From positions 1 through 64,000 of the forward strand of contig JABANP010000138.1 in assembly GCA_013115135.1 (NCBI GenBank): 64,000 nt of DNA. Direction: 5' to 3'. Positions 23,101 to 32,430 of this stretch are shown piece by piece. The notes under the pieces were generated by a model, which had not been told where the DNA came from, ran no database searches, and saw only the letters and a list, made by a program, of their open reading frames with translations. This DNA is from Perkinsus olseni (taxonomy: Eukaryota; Perkinsozoa; Perkinsida; Perkinsidae). The position numbers and the translations under genes are program-made. Every line of letters begins with the position of its first letter. The first letter of the stretch is position 1.

Positions 23101-25337
23101 TACCTACCTCCACATCGCGGAACAAGGGATCCAAGGGTAAAGGGAAGGCATCGTCTAAGGGCAAAGGCAAACCTAGCGGGACTGCCCAAGCCACGACATC
23201 ATCAACGACAACCGATCTACCGACATCAGCCCCCACAACACCCAATGTCAAGATCTCTGGTATCGACCCCAATGACCACAACGATGCGCCAGAAGAATCG
23301 AGTGACGAAGATATTCCCAACGACAATCAGACTAACACCATCACGATGCTTCATGATACGAGCACTTTGACTACGGCTACTGAGACTATCTCAAACTGTA
23401 TCCAACTGTGTAGTGTGATCCAACACAGATCCGAGAACAATGGTCTACCTACGCCTAAGTCATGCTCATCATCCAAGGCATCAACTGGTTGTGATATCGT
23501 CGTTGGCATCGTTAAGATAGGGCCTGAGACAAGACCAGTCCTCTTCGATACCGGTGCTGATATCTCATTAATCGCCATCGGTACTCTTCAGAAGATCTTC
23601 GGCGCTGATTGCCCTACCTTCCCGAAAAAGACCAAATCTAATGTCAAGGTGGCTAACACGGATAGCATGCAGATCATCGGCTTCGTCAGTTTACCTGTCC
23701 AGACCAAGCATATCAAGATCAACGAGCGCTTTGCAGTGACTGGTAACACCTTATCAAGCCCGGTCATCTTAGGTTGTCCCGCACTGCAACAACTCCAATG
23801 TGCTATCGTGTTCACCGTGACTGGCCCTATCGTCTTCACTGGTATAGAAGATCTCAGCTCGTCCTTCCACAGCCAGATCTACAAGACTATATCCAAGTCA
23901 GCTCGAGGCCGGAAGTCCAAGACTGCATCAGATGCGGACGAGGTATCTATCACTCATCAACCTACCACTCATGCCATCCGTATCCTCGACAAGGGTGACA
24001 TAACGGCGACATGCTCAACTACCAGACTATCTGATACTCCCCCGCATCCTGATCCACCACCAGGAGACACTGGTTCCATCGGCGACCCTCCCGACGAGGC
24101 CATCGACGAGGCCGATGAACTTGAGACCAACGCCATCACGGGTCTGAGGGTTTCGAAGAAGTATCTTGAGGATGACGTCGACTCCGACGACATCAACTGG
24201 CCTATCAGCAATAAGGTTCCTACATCAAAAACCACGTCGGTGGCCCCCGAGCTTATCTTGTCTAACAACAAGATATGGGAAAGATCTAACTGTAGACCAT
24301 CTAGCTCAACATCACCACTAAGCCTCTGTGATACTGATGACTCTGACGACCCGAACCCCACCAAAATCGAGGACGACCACGACTACGACGACTCTTCAGG
24401 AGATCAACTATTCAATGGTCACGGGTTGCATCTAGTATCTTCCAAGGATGTTACGCATCCTGAGTATCTAGTTCGAGATCAACCGCTACGAGGCCAACGT
24501 GTCTATGTTGATCACCGTGGTGCTATCAAGTTCATCGAGCCCGCCGACAGTAAGGTTTGTGATCTACAACTTGTCCGAGAGGTGAAGACTGAAGACCCCA
24601 TCGACAATACTATTGAAGAGTGGAGAAGATCTACTACAACGCCACCATCATCGAGTTCTGGAGACGACGGGTTAATTGATGGTACACAACAACGAGATCA
24701 ACAACGACCTGCATCTGATCCTATCATCAAAGATGCTCCCGAAGATCAACCCTCCAATGACCATCCCCACTCAACACAACAAGGCGAGGGTCCTTCATCT
24801 GATGAAGACAACCCTCCATCTATTGGTGACTATCCCGCCGTCCCCAACAACCAATCAACTCAAGATGATAACATCACGAACGACATTGATCATGACGACA
24901 TCGATGACATCAACGACGTTGACGAAGCTCAGGTATCACCTCTCCAAGATCGAGTTCAACCAAGAGGTCGACATCAGAGAAGAATGGTTCCACTGGCTGC
25001 CGGTTCTACCCTGACCCCACTACCGCTAGATCAAGGCATTGTGGCATCGCGATCAAGGTGGAGAAGTATCCGTGATGTCGACATCATCGCCTTCTCCGAT
25101 CGGGATGAAGAAAGGGCCCATGACGGTGACATCAACAAAAAGCAAGCTAGGTTGTACAAGTGCTATCATCTGGCCCAGCCCTATAGATGCGGATCTAGCA
25201 TTGCGACGACTAGACGACATCGATCTCTGAGTAGCAAGCTGTACTATAGCTTAGGTATCGGTGATTCGAGGAGACCATCGGATCACTTGAATTACCTTGA
25301 GCTACTATCCTGCTTGAGTATCCGCTGTGTATGTTAG
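19848..25337 (+). CDS. Retrotransposon Gag-protease polyprotein, 1829 aa
   Basis: A single ORF. The start is at 19,848 or, more likely, the second ATG at 19,887 (MVVTRSNK), inside the 5' LTR. Residues ~130-290 are repeats with a DPLREDL-type motif every 20-22 residues. Residues ~670-710 are an Arg/Ser-rich tract. Residues ~800-930 resemble a Retrotrans_gag capsid region (KESITQFIARLDSSANQL). Residues 1023-1081 hold three CCHC zinc knuckles, for example CYRCLQDGHPARDC and CHRCGRQGHLAYVC, for RNA binding. Residues ~1215-1320 are an aspartic protease with VLFDTGADISLI (catalytic Asp at residue ~1234) and VILGCPALQQL. The remaining ~500 residues are acidic and low-complexity. No polymerase or integrase domain is encoded. 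The protein probably forms particles that package the element RNA and depend on another element for copying. Confidence 0.85.
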   Translation: MYQTYLVALRIVGMVVTRSNKIGDSESIASNASNASRIPRPKTKAKAKSKSSTSYLYDESDDVPSVDSRHPPPIVTATPPTPFSHSTGMKIPAQSSGSTDQDDERLPHDQHVEDPDDLSLKDHPTSVQEHSLRAGGTDPLREDLPSGQEHPLQGDESDPLREDLNLVLDQHRQQGDSDPLRKDPPSVLDPSLRAGDSDPLRRDQLTNPSVDDLHVEGADSPRRSPRASLSGPSLRPDGVHPLRKDHVSTVPSSHLHEEDDSLRKSLSFPGWYSPLQARDLDDPPCRDRPSLVREHRPQPDLQVYDTVHLHPDQRQLEQESTRRQSNDDNDYIDLRSEHAQRHPDGTSSLRGHGHLHPAQSAHRSTQISTGRHPGTTEPVGLVPLPSRIGQERHQQRSLMVNDRQPRQVSSVHHDHHEYRDQRSGGHVQHPQLRGQRTTFTEANGSHDLSSQQRRLGSQEDRQPPQQRLGYQEDGREHRLRQTILSSLRASDDILYNDLYLEMITQDRELVNSVLQDEHLRPIFLSHPRIIENSMQDHSFLAIKHGMTVSEPHHDSQQRHRHSVSIPGSILPTSSSTSYPRSGQTDDQRPQQPHGVIVNPIVNDPPVGRYLPVEHRPINPVSINDVNFPPSSLPGGDRGPQRDDLHHVRGPQDLPPRRTTTKSRRRSPAPSDPSSSSSSSDDERSNRSRRSHRHRRKRRNQRSSSSSSRSSSATGQRLPRPYPNLRPLLGVTAGKMYRPPNLFGNYAYDRCPGCKRSVCKREISNKDYQGVITTAKGLSIKNPYRGADDQRSGVAWIQEIFKRTIGQRNVVRYTFARLNTIQSVWDDLVRDEPPPAQCYLDYDLHWDRLINKINDCFSDQEALMRLQHDFNHLQQDPKESITQFIARLDSSANQLCLLGVGILDNVIKRRLYDGLLSDRLRDKMDRDVDDHRVDYTEFKRLLVKYDRRKKTSSRSTKKEVDPATLRLYGGRLPDQRHNTTVNHIVGTDTVEEDQDIEYLHGSNQPDDDTYYVYAVVRDQQSITCYRCLQDGHPARDCMNDIGKKDDRCSRCGNPTHGIDKCNVSITATCHRCGRQGHLAYVCPDPLPTSTSRNKGSKGKGKASSKGKGKPSGTAQATTSSTTTDLPTSAPTTPNVKISGIDPNDHNDAPEESSDEDIPNDNQTNTITMLHDTSTLTTATETISNCIQLCSVIQHRSENNGLPTPKSCSSSKASTGCDIVVGIVKIGPETRPVLFDTGADISLIAIGTLQKIFGADCPTFPKKTKSNVKVANTDSMQIIGFVSLPVQTKHIKINERFAVTGNTLSSPVILGCPALQQLQCAIVFTVTGPIVFTGIEDLSSSFHSQIYKTISKSARGRKSKTASDADEVSITHQPTTHAIRILDKGDITATCSTTRLSDTPPHPDPPPGDTGSIGDPPDEAIDEADELETNAITGLRVSKKYLEDDVDSDDINWPISNKVPTSKTTSVAPELILSNNKIWERSNCRPSSSTSPLSLCDTDDSDDPNPTKIEDDHDYDDSSGDQLFNGHGLHLVSSKDVTHPEYLVRDQPLRGQRVYVDHRGAIKFIEPADSKVCDLQLVREVKTEDPIDNTIEEWRRSTTTPPSSSSGDDGLIDGTQQRDQQRPASDPIIKDAPEDQPSNDHPHSTQQGEGPSSDEDNPPSIGDYPAVPNNQSTQDDNITNDIDHDDIDDINDVDEAQVSPLQDRVQPRGRHQRRMVPLAAGSTLTPLPLDQGIVASRSRWRSIRDVDIIAFSDRDEERAHDGDINKKQARLYKCYHLAQPYRCGSSIATTRRHRSLSSKLYYSLGIGDSRRPSDHLNYLELLSCLSIRCVC
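20193..20709 (+). repeat. Nine regularly spaced short hairpins in gag
   Basis: Inverted repeats start at 20,193, 20,259, 20,319, 20,379, 20,439, 20,502, 20,565, 20,625 and 20,691, spaced 60-66 bp. Typical units are GATCCTCTGCGCGAGGATC and GATCCTTTGCGTAAGGATC: 5-7-bp stems around a TGCGY-like loop. Some copies keep pairing through compensating changes, as in GACTCTTTGCGTAAGAGTC. Confidence 0.8.
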
Positions 25338-25879
25338 CTATTAGCGTGATCTATTTCGTCCACATCGAGTTTGGCCGGTTGTATTGTTATGCTTGACTGA
25401 GGTTATCTTCCTTCGAAGTTCTGTGATATGATCCTTGCTTCTGCGCTTGGCTCCTTCTATCGATCACGTAATCGATTTGCTACTATTCCCCGTGATCAGC
25501 CGCTGCCTATGCGCTTCGCATTGCATCTATCGCAACCTTCATTTCGAAGTAGCCTCAGGTATCTATTCCTCTGTGTCCCCAAGGTCATCTTCTCCTCTGT
25601 ATCAAGGGCGAAGTTCTGGAGATTGATCTGATTGGTATCTATATCCTATCTGGGTCGGAGAAGTCTCTACGTCTTCATCAAGGTCGAGGACAAAGTATCG
25701 AGAGATCCATCTCAGATGAATATCAGACGATGAGGATGATGAGATAATCTATACCCCAGATCGTAGAATTATTATTTTGTGTATCTGTTCTTCGGGCACA
25801 TCGCCCATTGTATCTGACTATTTATATCGTAATGTTATCATCACGATGCAAGTACCATTTGAGGATCGCTCGCGGGGAA
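25338..25879. other. Non-coding 3' part of the LTR element
   Basis: This lies between the gag-pro stop and the 3' LTR. It contains short open stretches but no RT or integrase motif. It ends in the purine-rich GCGGGGAA next to the 3' LTR. Confidence 0.5.
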
Positions 25880-26380
25880 TGTGGCAACCCGGGAAAGCGG
25901 AGCGAATATCACACGTTCTTGCATCATTTTTATCGGCGCATCTATGATGGCGCACGCCTCATATCCAACCGTTTCGGATATCCGGCACTGATGGATCTAC
26001 GATTAAGTGAACTTCGAATTGGATCTAACTCCGATTTAGAGTCTTGAATCTTCGGATTCTATCGTCTGCATCTGGTCGTTGATTGACTATCGTGAGTCAT
26101 CACTGACCATCTGCTTATCCTAGTAATTGTATCAGACTTATCTTGTCGCGCTGAGAATAGTCGGGATGGTTGTGACTAGATCTAATAAGATTGGTGATTC
26201 AGAGTCTATCGCGTCTAACGCATCTAACGCGTCTAGAATCCCTAGACCTAAGACTAAGGCCAAGGCCAAGTCTAAGTCATCGACTTCGTATCTTTATGAT
26301 GAATCGGATGATGTTCCTTCTGTTGATAGCAGGCATCCTCCTCCCATCGTCACCGCCACTCCCCCGACTCCATTCTCACA
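25880..26380 (+). repeat. 3' LTR
   Basis: Copy of the 501-bp LTR, offset by 6,279 bp from the 5' copy. It is immediately followed by TATGCCGGGATCGAACCCGA, an antisense tRNA T-arm-like sequence. Confidence 0.8.
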
Positions 26381-26505
26381 TATGCCGGGATCGAACCCGA
26401 GCAACGCACGAGACGGTGACAAATGTCGTCGTTGACGGCCGTCTCCTACCCACAAGTGCCTCTCTAACCTACACTGCCAATCGAGCCACTCCGTATAATC
26501 TACCA
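26381..26505 (-). repeat. tRNA-like sequence next to the 3' LTR
   Basis: On the minus strand GTGGCTCGATTGGCAGTG (A-box-like) is followed about 75 nt later by GCTCGGGTTCGATCCCGGCA (B-box/T-arm). The acceptor arms do not pair well, so this is a tRNA pseudogene or the head of a tRNA-derived element, not a functional tRNA. Confidence 0.5.
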
Positions 26506-27100
26506 TGTCAGACGTGTATAATTCCGTTTCCACTCAAAAAAACTGCCGATCGAGTGCCTCGTCGATCGCCTTTCTTCGGCATGATTGCAGCTTGGGACGG
26601 TCCACATGAAGCCGCTGGCCTTGGAAGACCTCAGATGTACTAATTGTTATTGGAGCCCTCGTAAAGCCTTTGTTCGCTTTCGCTGAAAACGAATGCCTAG
26701 GATCTCGGTCTAATCAAGATCGCCGTAAGCTCAATAGGATTGTTGCCATAGGAGTAGGAAACTCGCGGATGTGGTTATCAGAAAACAACGAGAGGCGATG
26801 ATGAATGGGAGTCACCAAGACTGACTGGAGTGAAGAGCCTTTCATTAAAACGAAGAAAATCCCCGAGAAAAGCTGTTCTTGCTCTTCTAACTACAAGGAG
26901 CGAGTTGCGTAGAAACAGACCGGGCGATTGAACGCCTTATTATTGAGGTACAACGGAATTCCCTTCCCCACCGGTATGCGTAAAAATGTATTATGGAAGT
27001 ACTGCGCCCTACCGTCACGCTATGAAGGACACAGCAAAACTTGAAAGACGATTATTCATTCATCATTTTCAGTTGGTTCTCTACATCCTGAACGCCCCTT
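26506..27100. other. No gene seen
   Basis: I see no coding exon, RNA gene or repeat that I can support in this stretch. It separates the LTR element from the secreted-protein neighbourhood. Confidence 0.3.
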
Positions 27101-27122
27101 CAGGTTGCCATTACTTCTGTCG

Positions 27123-27714
27123 ATGAGAGCTCTCTCCGTGCTACTACTTGCTCGGTCAATCTTCGCTCCAAAAATCCAGGCTAAGCTCCCGGCCGGGCAC
27201 TACACTAGTCGGGAGGAGATCCGCGGCCTTGGTGACCTGCAACGCTTGGAGGCTCATGTAAGAGAGTCCCTCGGCGCTGAGGGGCTGTTGTCGCTGCATG
27301 TAACGATGATAAATGACGCCGGACTTCGGTTCTGAGATGTCTCGCTACGCTGATATTAAACGCTACAACGGCTGGCGTGAATTTACGGTGAAGGGGGTGG
27401 AGGGGTGGACGACGGTGTCTTCTAGGAAGTGCTACTTCGCCGAACGGGCAGTCTGGCTGTCAGCCTATTTCTCCGAGGTCCGCCAAGCTATACGAATTCC
27501 GTATCATGCATGGGTCAACCCTGGATACCGTCTCTGTTTTATCGGTGGTTCCTGGGTGATGTTTCTTGGGTTCGGACAGCCCCACCAGTCTAACTCACCC
27601 AGTGAAGCTGAAAATTGACGCGACCGAGGACCTTGGCCTGCCTTCGCCCGAGCCAGGTTATTACCATAACGGTGGTAATGGCAGCGACCACCCAGAGTAC
27701 GTTTCGGCGATCTA
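27123..27714 (+). CDS. Small secreted protein, unknown function
   Basis: The ATG at 27,123 opens a signal peptide (MRALSVLLLARSIF...IQA), followed by a charged segment (SREEIRGLGDLQRLEAHVRE). A 37-nt intron from 27,300 (GTAACG...TGAG) ends before 27,337 and keeps the frame. The next exon encodes MSRYADIKRYNGWREFTVKG and SRKCYFAERAVWLSAYFSEV. A third exon, in another frame, encodes a tail with SPEPGYYHNGGNGSDHPEY and a stop at about 27,714. The second intron (near 27,560) is not resolved. No known domain. Confidence 0.5.
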
Positions 27715-27739
27715 GTCACCAACCCACAGTCTCGAGGAC

Positions 27740-28180
27740 GGCAAGTGCAACTCAACATGTGGTCCACCAAGGGCCCCCGCAAGCCCTCCCTCCAGCTGCC
27801 CGACTTGTCCCTTGAGCGTTCATCGGGCAGCTGTTGGCACCTTCAAGCTGATCATGACCGCGATAGGATAGAAGATCTCCATGAAGTCGGCCGGTGATGA
27901 TTTCGGCTCCCTTATCACTCTGGAAGGCATTCGTCTGCGCCCGAGCGCGCCGCCGAATGGGACAGTTTGGCTGTTGAAGCTCTTGCCACCTCCCCGAGTG
28001 ATCGCCCTGGTCAGGGAGGAGCTGCAAACCGTCTACGACCTCTTGAGAGAAATGCTTTCGCCGAGCGCCACTGCTTGAGGGGTACTTGCGGATTTATTTT
28101 GATAGATTTTTTACTCTTTATTGTTAGTGTATTTATTCAGATTTTTTGGATGATGTTGCATGTAAATGGTGTCCGGTAGA
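27740..28180 (+). CDS. Possible exons of a further unknown gene
   Basis: An open stretch encodes NMWSTKGPRKPSLQLPDLSL and a region rich in Asp/Arg. A GTGATG...GAAG intron near 27,895-27,927 joins it to HSSAPERAAEWDSLAVEALA, which ends in a hydrophobic run (FILIDFLLFIVSVFIQIF) near 28,140. The hydrophobic end could be a membrane anchor or read-through into a 3' UTR. Not recognised. Confidence 0.3.
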
Positions 28181-28252
28181 CGAAGGAGTTCCGAGTTTTT
28201 CCGTGAAAGACAAGGGTGACCTCAAGATTCCCACCGATTGACTCAGCTTTCG

Positions 28253-28620
28253 ATGTTAGCACAGCATCATCGATCGAGACTAGCATCCGTCTCTCGAGTA
28301 GCTGTTCGAGGCCTCGCCAACTCGAGTGAAGCGGCCAAGTACGACGCCGCGCCATTCGGTCCGCAAGGCGCTGGTCGCGCTGCCTCCAAGGGTGGCGCTA
28401 GCTGGGAGAGCGACCCTCGGTTCCAGGTGATGCGGGCGAAGTGTGGTATCAGCTGTATCTTGCTGTCGATCTCAATAGCTCTCGATAGTTCTCCTCGCCC
28501 CATGAGCTTGTCAGCTTTGCACAGGCACACAAGAAGCTTGATCAGGGCAGGATGCCGCCGAAGGACTGGAAACTGGGCCCTTACGCGGCTAACAAATTTT
28601 TCGTCAGCCCGTCTAAGGTG
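28253..28620 (+). CDS. Putative mitochondrial protein, N-terminal exons
   Basis: The ATG at 28,253 opens an Arg/Ser-rich, acid-free leader (MLAQHHRSRLASVSRVAVRG) typical of mitochondrial presequences, followed by PQGAGRAASKGGASWESDPR. After an intron starting GTGATG near 28,428, an exon encodes FAQAHKKLDQGRMPPKDWKL and NKFFVSPSK before another GTGATG donor at about 28,618. The family is not recognised and the 3' part is unresolved; an open stretch at 28,735-28,910 could belong to it. Confidence 0.4.
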
Positions 28621-29156
28621 ATGAGGGGTCGGGGGGTTGAGAGATTTCGTGTTTATTCTGAGAAAAACTTTCCGTCGGCGGTGGTAGATTTGGCCAGCTT
28701 TTGGGGTGTACGACAGACTGCCTCTCCTGAGGTCCAAGAGCGTTCTCCTGATCGTCTTATCCACGTTAAGTTGGATTCGTGGAAGGCAATTGAACGACCT
28801 CATCATTATAAAGTATTTGGGCTGATAAAACTGAACCGCTGTGTTGCTGTTGTGCGATCATTCTTTGAGTTATTTGATACCACAACTTTCACCGCTCCTG
28901 ACCAGGGGTGCAATTCAAATCAGGAAATAATTTCAGGAAGAGCAATAATGGGAAGCCGCAAAAATCCATTATTAATAGTGAGAAAATTTTCGGCGAAACA
29001 CTGTGTCCGACACTGTCCTTGAAAATTCCGCGGTAAAGTGGTCACCCGTTAAATAAGAGGTCCGTTGTTGATTTATTCAACCATTCTCCTTGACATGCTC
29101 GTCGTCGTTTTCCAACCTCATTTGCTCGGTCGTTTCAGGACCCTTCTGGATTCACC

Positions 29157-29540
29157 ATGAATGTGTTGATACTCCTTGCGTTCATCTACTCGGTGTCCTG
29201 TCTCACGCCTGGAGAGAGCTTCTACAGTCGAAGGTGGTTGCCCTTCTCGCGTCGTGCGAAAGCGAATAGGTTCTGAGTTTAGGAGACGCCTCATACGCGA
29301 ACGCATTCGTCAAGAGTACGATTTGCCAGTCGGCTGGGATGACGATATTGAGGTGGGTATCTTAGGTTGACTCTGACATTCACGCGCTCATGCGTCGCAG
29401 GGCGAGGAAGCTCCCTTGACCCCCTCTGGCTGGGGGCACCATCGATTTGGTCACGAGCAACGCGGTCGGGCAGAAGGACGAGGATGAGAAGGTCATCGTG
29501 GTGGCGCGGAAGAGAAAACAGCAGCCCTAGAGGGGTCCAA
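29157..29540 (+). CDS. Small secreted basic protein, unknown
   Basis: The ATG at 29,157 opens a signal peptide (MNVLILLAFIYSVSC) and LTPGESFYSRRWLPFSRR. A nearby frame encodes RRRLIRERIRQEYDLPVGWD. A GTGGGTATCTTAGGTTGA intron (family B-like) near 29,350-29,398 separates it from an exon ending KVIVVARKRKQQP-stop. Exon joins are approximate, and a frame change near 29,270 is unexplained. Confidence 0.35.
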
Positions 29541-29699
29541 CGGGCGGTCTGTGGGGCGTTGAAGAGGCTGCGTTGACTGTTAGTCGCGACATGCTTGATA
29601 AGTTTCAGTTGGTGATAGTGTTTTGTGTTGTGCTATGGGATCAGTGGTACCGCCTGCGTGAGATCTGCAGGGCTGAGCAGAATGGCTCTGAGAGAGTTC

Positions 29700-30092
29700 G
29701 ACTGTCGGTTAGATGAGTGGGGCGAGCAGCTCAGTCTTCACCCGCAGGCCCAGGGTTCAATCCTCGGAGGCTTTGCATTTTCACCACCCTCGCCCGACGA
29801 CTATGAGTTTGGACACGGCCTTCCTGCAACTGTCATTCACCCTTCCGGGCCGATACACCCTACCCGACCGTCAGCTCTTTGCCGGCACTCAAGGTGACCC
29901 CTCGTGGAAAGCATCATCGTCGAACAGAGAACTCCCGTTCGGTCTCAGGCTGTTGCCTCTCAAAAGGCTTGGCAGAGCTGCTCTTCTTCTCTGAATAAAA
30001 CTCCTTCAAGAACGACCAAACCTGCCAACTTCAGTCGAGCTACAGTGGGAGGCGGAGGCCTTCGCGGCGCCCTATTGCGGCCGGGTTGCTAA
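29700..30092 (+). CDS. Possible coding exons, unknown
   Basis: Open stretches encode MSLDTAFLQLSFTLPGRYTL (about 29,800) and, in another frame, VRSQAVASQKAWQSCSSSLN ending in a Gly-rich run and a stop near 30,092. A tRNA T-arm-like element (CCCAGGGTTCAATCCTCGG) lies at about 29,750 and ends TTTTCAC. Support for a real gene is weak. Confidence 0.25.
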
Positions 30093-30099
30093 TGAGGGC

Positions 30100-31140
30100 A
30101 CGAAGATGGTTGTTGATGAAAGAGGGGTGAGGCAGCGGTCATAGCAGGATCTTGGTACACAGTGTTTGCTCAGTTCCCGAGGGCGATCAGAGTGTGCAGT
30201 CAGCACCCTAGTGACACTTCTTGGTGGTGGAAAGACAGGTTGGTCGAACTGGGTGTGTATTAATAGCCACTCGATTGATGAGTATCTTGCCGCTACCCAA
30301 TCGTTAGTATCGAAGCATGCGATCATTCGACTCAAATGTAAAGTAAAATTTTTGTAGTTAAGAACCTCAGATAAGCAATCTAAGCTTATTGCTCGGAGAC
30401 AGTGAGCGCGTCAGCCCGGCCGAAGCAAATACAGTCTTTAGGTGGCGGGGACTGTGTAACATACGCTATGCCATAACGGCTATGGGCATTTTATCAGTTT
30501 ACCCACTGCCAGTCCACATGTCTTTATTTCTCTATTATTCATAGCGAAGATTAGTGTCTTCAATTTAATTACTAAGTAGGTCATTGGTATTATGAACCTC
30601 ATATCCTGCTTAGTAACGGTAAAACTGTATACGTAAGCGCCAAGCACATCCCGCTGGCCCAGGTTGCGTGCGAACTAGGGGAACGATTCCAAAAACCAGC
30701 TCAAATGAAAAAGGCTAGTTTGCCGCTATGAACGCCCCTTCCACAAGAGCGTTGACCCATGTGCTGATGTTCCAGGTGTAACGAGTGTCGTAATATCTAC
30801 AACGCTCGAGTCGAGGCTCTGACGCCCGTCAGTTCGGACGCTCGGACCCTAGTCGGAAGCCTGAAAGCGGCTGCTCCCCAGTCAATGGTCAGTGCAGCGA
30901 TCCATCGGTCATGATCAGTTCTCCTCAGGAGCGGCACTCGTCAATGCCCTGCTTACTAGAGTCGGTGTCGTCTAGCCCGGCGGATGCGGCTTTGCGACAG
31001 GCGCGAATTCGAGCTCTGCAGAAGTCAACCTTGGATACGCCGCGAATTACCTCAGGGCTCTTCCTTTCAGGTATCCTTATAACGTTGCTCGAAAGGGGAC
31101 AGATACCAACCCAACCTCCTTCACTGGAAGGGTAGGTCCT
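30100..31140. other. Unassigned stretch
   Basis: No convincing gene. Positions 30,360-30,900 have neither long ORFs nor known RNA signatures. A GGACGCTCG string near 30,838 also occurs near 11,470. Confidence 0.3.
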
Positions 31141-31145
31141 TCAGA

Positions 31146-31407
31146 ATCGTGATTGTTCTTTTTTTCCTTTTCGTGGTCAGGTGCTTAGCATACAAAACAG
31201 AGGTTTCCGAACTCTTAGACGGGAGTTTACCAGGCCTGCTGTACCATGGCATTAATTATTCCTTTGATGTGCTCCAATTCCATTACTTGCGTTTTCAGTT
31301 TTTCAAATACGTTCACAGACACTAACACAAGTCATCCGCGTTCGAACATTTCCACTTTTCGCCACATTTTTACCGGCCAAACTCGAAAGCGGGAGCACTT
31401 CGGGTAG
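31146..31407 (+). pseudogene. Secreted-protein family X, degenerate copy
   Basis: Encodes a hydrophobic leader (IVIVLFFLFVVRCLA) then YKTEVSELLDGSLPGLL. I infer a 58-nt intron at 31,241-31,298 (GTACCATGG...TTTTCAG), because the paralogue at 32.9-33.3 kb needs the same intron to keep its frame. The second exon (SNTFTDTNTSHPRSNI) ends at a stop at 31,405. Relative to the paralogue it lacks ~26 bp and its frame is shortened. No in-frame ATG precedes the leader. Probably a decayed copy. Confidence 0.45.
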
Positions 31408-31686
31408 TTTTTTCAAACCCGCGGAGCTGAGTTAAGCATCGTGAAGAAAGTCCTGAGATTAACCTTCACCCATTGAACGCGGTTGCAAAATTGCTTGTGA
31501 GTTATGGAAGTAGTTGCTTGAACTTCTCCCTCAGTCCCAGCGTGAACACGATAAACTTCTTTTATTCCGGCGGTGGAATGGTACAGCGTCGATTGGCACA
31601 ACTCAACATCCTAATCACTTTATCAACCCAATCGAAAGATCAGTCGCACACAGGAGTCAATGAGAATTATATGGTAGACAAGGAAA

Positions 31687-32169
31687 TCAGGGGCTCTCGC
31701 AACTGCAAGGCTGTTCAGTTCCCCAGCACAGATTAGGGAGCTTGTAAGTCATACAAAAACTGCCTGTCGCAACGGACTCGCAGTACTGGTCGCAAGCTCG
31801 AGGGCCCGTTGAAGTTGTTGAGGCTCCAGTTGTAATTTCAGAACTGGTATCAACCTCAGTGGTAGTGCTGGCAGGCTCCTCAGTGGTAGTGCTGGCAGGC
31901 TCCTCAGTGGTAGTGCCAGGCTCCTCAGTGGTAGTACTGACAGGCTCCTCAGTGGGAAGCACGGGCTTTTGACTGGTGGGCAGGTCGCTGCAGTAACAGG
32001 GAATATCGATCTTGAAGCAAACAGGAATATGCTGCCAGTGCTTGCAGTAGGAGCCAGGCTCGTAGAAGTCACAGTACTGGTCGCATTCGAAAGGCAACGG
32101 CGGGGTCCTCTCATCCGTCGCGAGAGCCTGGGCGATGCAGACGAGAAGGACGAAGCTGCGGACGGTCAT
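31687..32169 (-). CDS. Secreted two-domain Cys-rich mucin-like protein
   Basis: 160 aa. The signal peptide (MTVRSFVLLVCIAQALA) is followed by a Cys-rich module with CDQYCDFYEPGSYCK and CFKIDIPCYCS. A Thr/Glu/Pro linker of repeated TEEPAST units follows, then a second module with CDQYCESVATGSFC and CWGTEQPCSC. The two modules share the spacing CxxYC...C...C...CxC, so the protein is an internal duplication joined by a mucin-type linker that is likely O-glycosylated. It is secreted or surface-exposed. A truncated copy lies at 34.2 kb. Function is unknown. Confidence 0.7.
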   Translation of the reverse strand: MTVRSFVLLVCIAQALATDERTPPLPFECDQYCDFYEPGSYCKHWQHIPVCFKIDIPCYCSDLPTSQKPVLPTEEPVSTTTEEPGTTTEEPASTTTEEPASTTTEVDTSSEITTGASTTSTGPRACDQYCESVATGSFCMTYKLPNLCWGTEQPCSCESP

Positions 32170-32349
32170 TATGTGAAAAGAAAATTGACGATTAGTCTAA
32201 ATGGCGGAAGAATAGAAAAGCATCTCTTTTTGGCTGACGTTTTGAATACACTTCATCTTGACTAGCGCACCCCAGGCCGTTTGGCTTGCGACACTCACAC
32301 GATCGAGCCTTTCCCTTGAATCACCTGCGACGCACAACGCTGGTGTGTG

Positions 32350-32430
32350 TGGAGTTATTAACCCAAGGCCGATTCCGGCTTAGACTCTTGCCGATGTGCT
32401 CAGTTGAGGACGCTCTGTGGCGTTGGTATG
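32350..32430 (+). repeat. tRNA A-box-like dispersed element, copy 2
   Basis: Contains CCGATTCCGGCTTAGACTC and TTGCCGATGTGCTCAGTTG. It matches the first half of the element at 15.9 kb. It lies just upstream of the Cys-rich secreted gene. Confidence 0.5.

Larger units (their letters stand above)
19601..26380 (+). mobile_element. LTR retrotransposon encoding Gag-Pro only
   Basis: Direct repeats 19,601-20,101 and 25,880-26,380 (501 bp, starting TG and ending CA) flank a 5.8-kb interior. I found one mismatch between the repeats (19,949 T versus 26,228 C), which implies a recent insertion. A purine-rich tract (GCGGGGAA) abuts the 3' LTR. One long ORF fills most of the interior. No reverse transcriptase, RNase H or integrase coding is visible on either strand, so the element is non-autonomous. 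I see no target-site duplication: GGCGC precedes the 5' LTR and TATGC follows the 3' LTR. No canonical TGG primer-binding site follows the 5' LTR. Confidence 0.8.

Noticed and set aside
24676..25014. Alternative-frame ORFs within gag
   Set aside because: They are low-complexity shadows of the long ORF with no independent signal.
19848..25337. A large nuclear RS-rich RNA-binding protein gene
   Set aside because: The flanking LTRs, zinc knuckles and DTGA protease identify it as a retrotransposon polyprotein.
26381..26505. A functional tRNA gene next to the LTR
   Set aside because: Box spacing is possible but the arms do not form a cloverleaf.
29268..29281. A 13-nt intron restoring the frame of a secreted-protein gene
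   Set aside because: It would join the frames, but 13 nt is below any intron size I could defend; an error or another gene model is more likely.
30360..30900. A further rRNA fragment
   Set aside because: I could not match any conserved rRNA string; left as unassigned.
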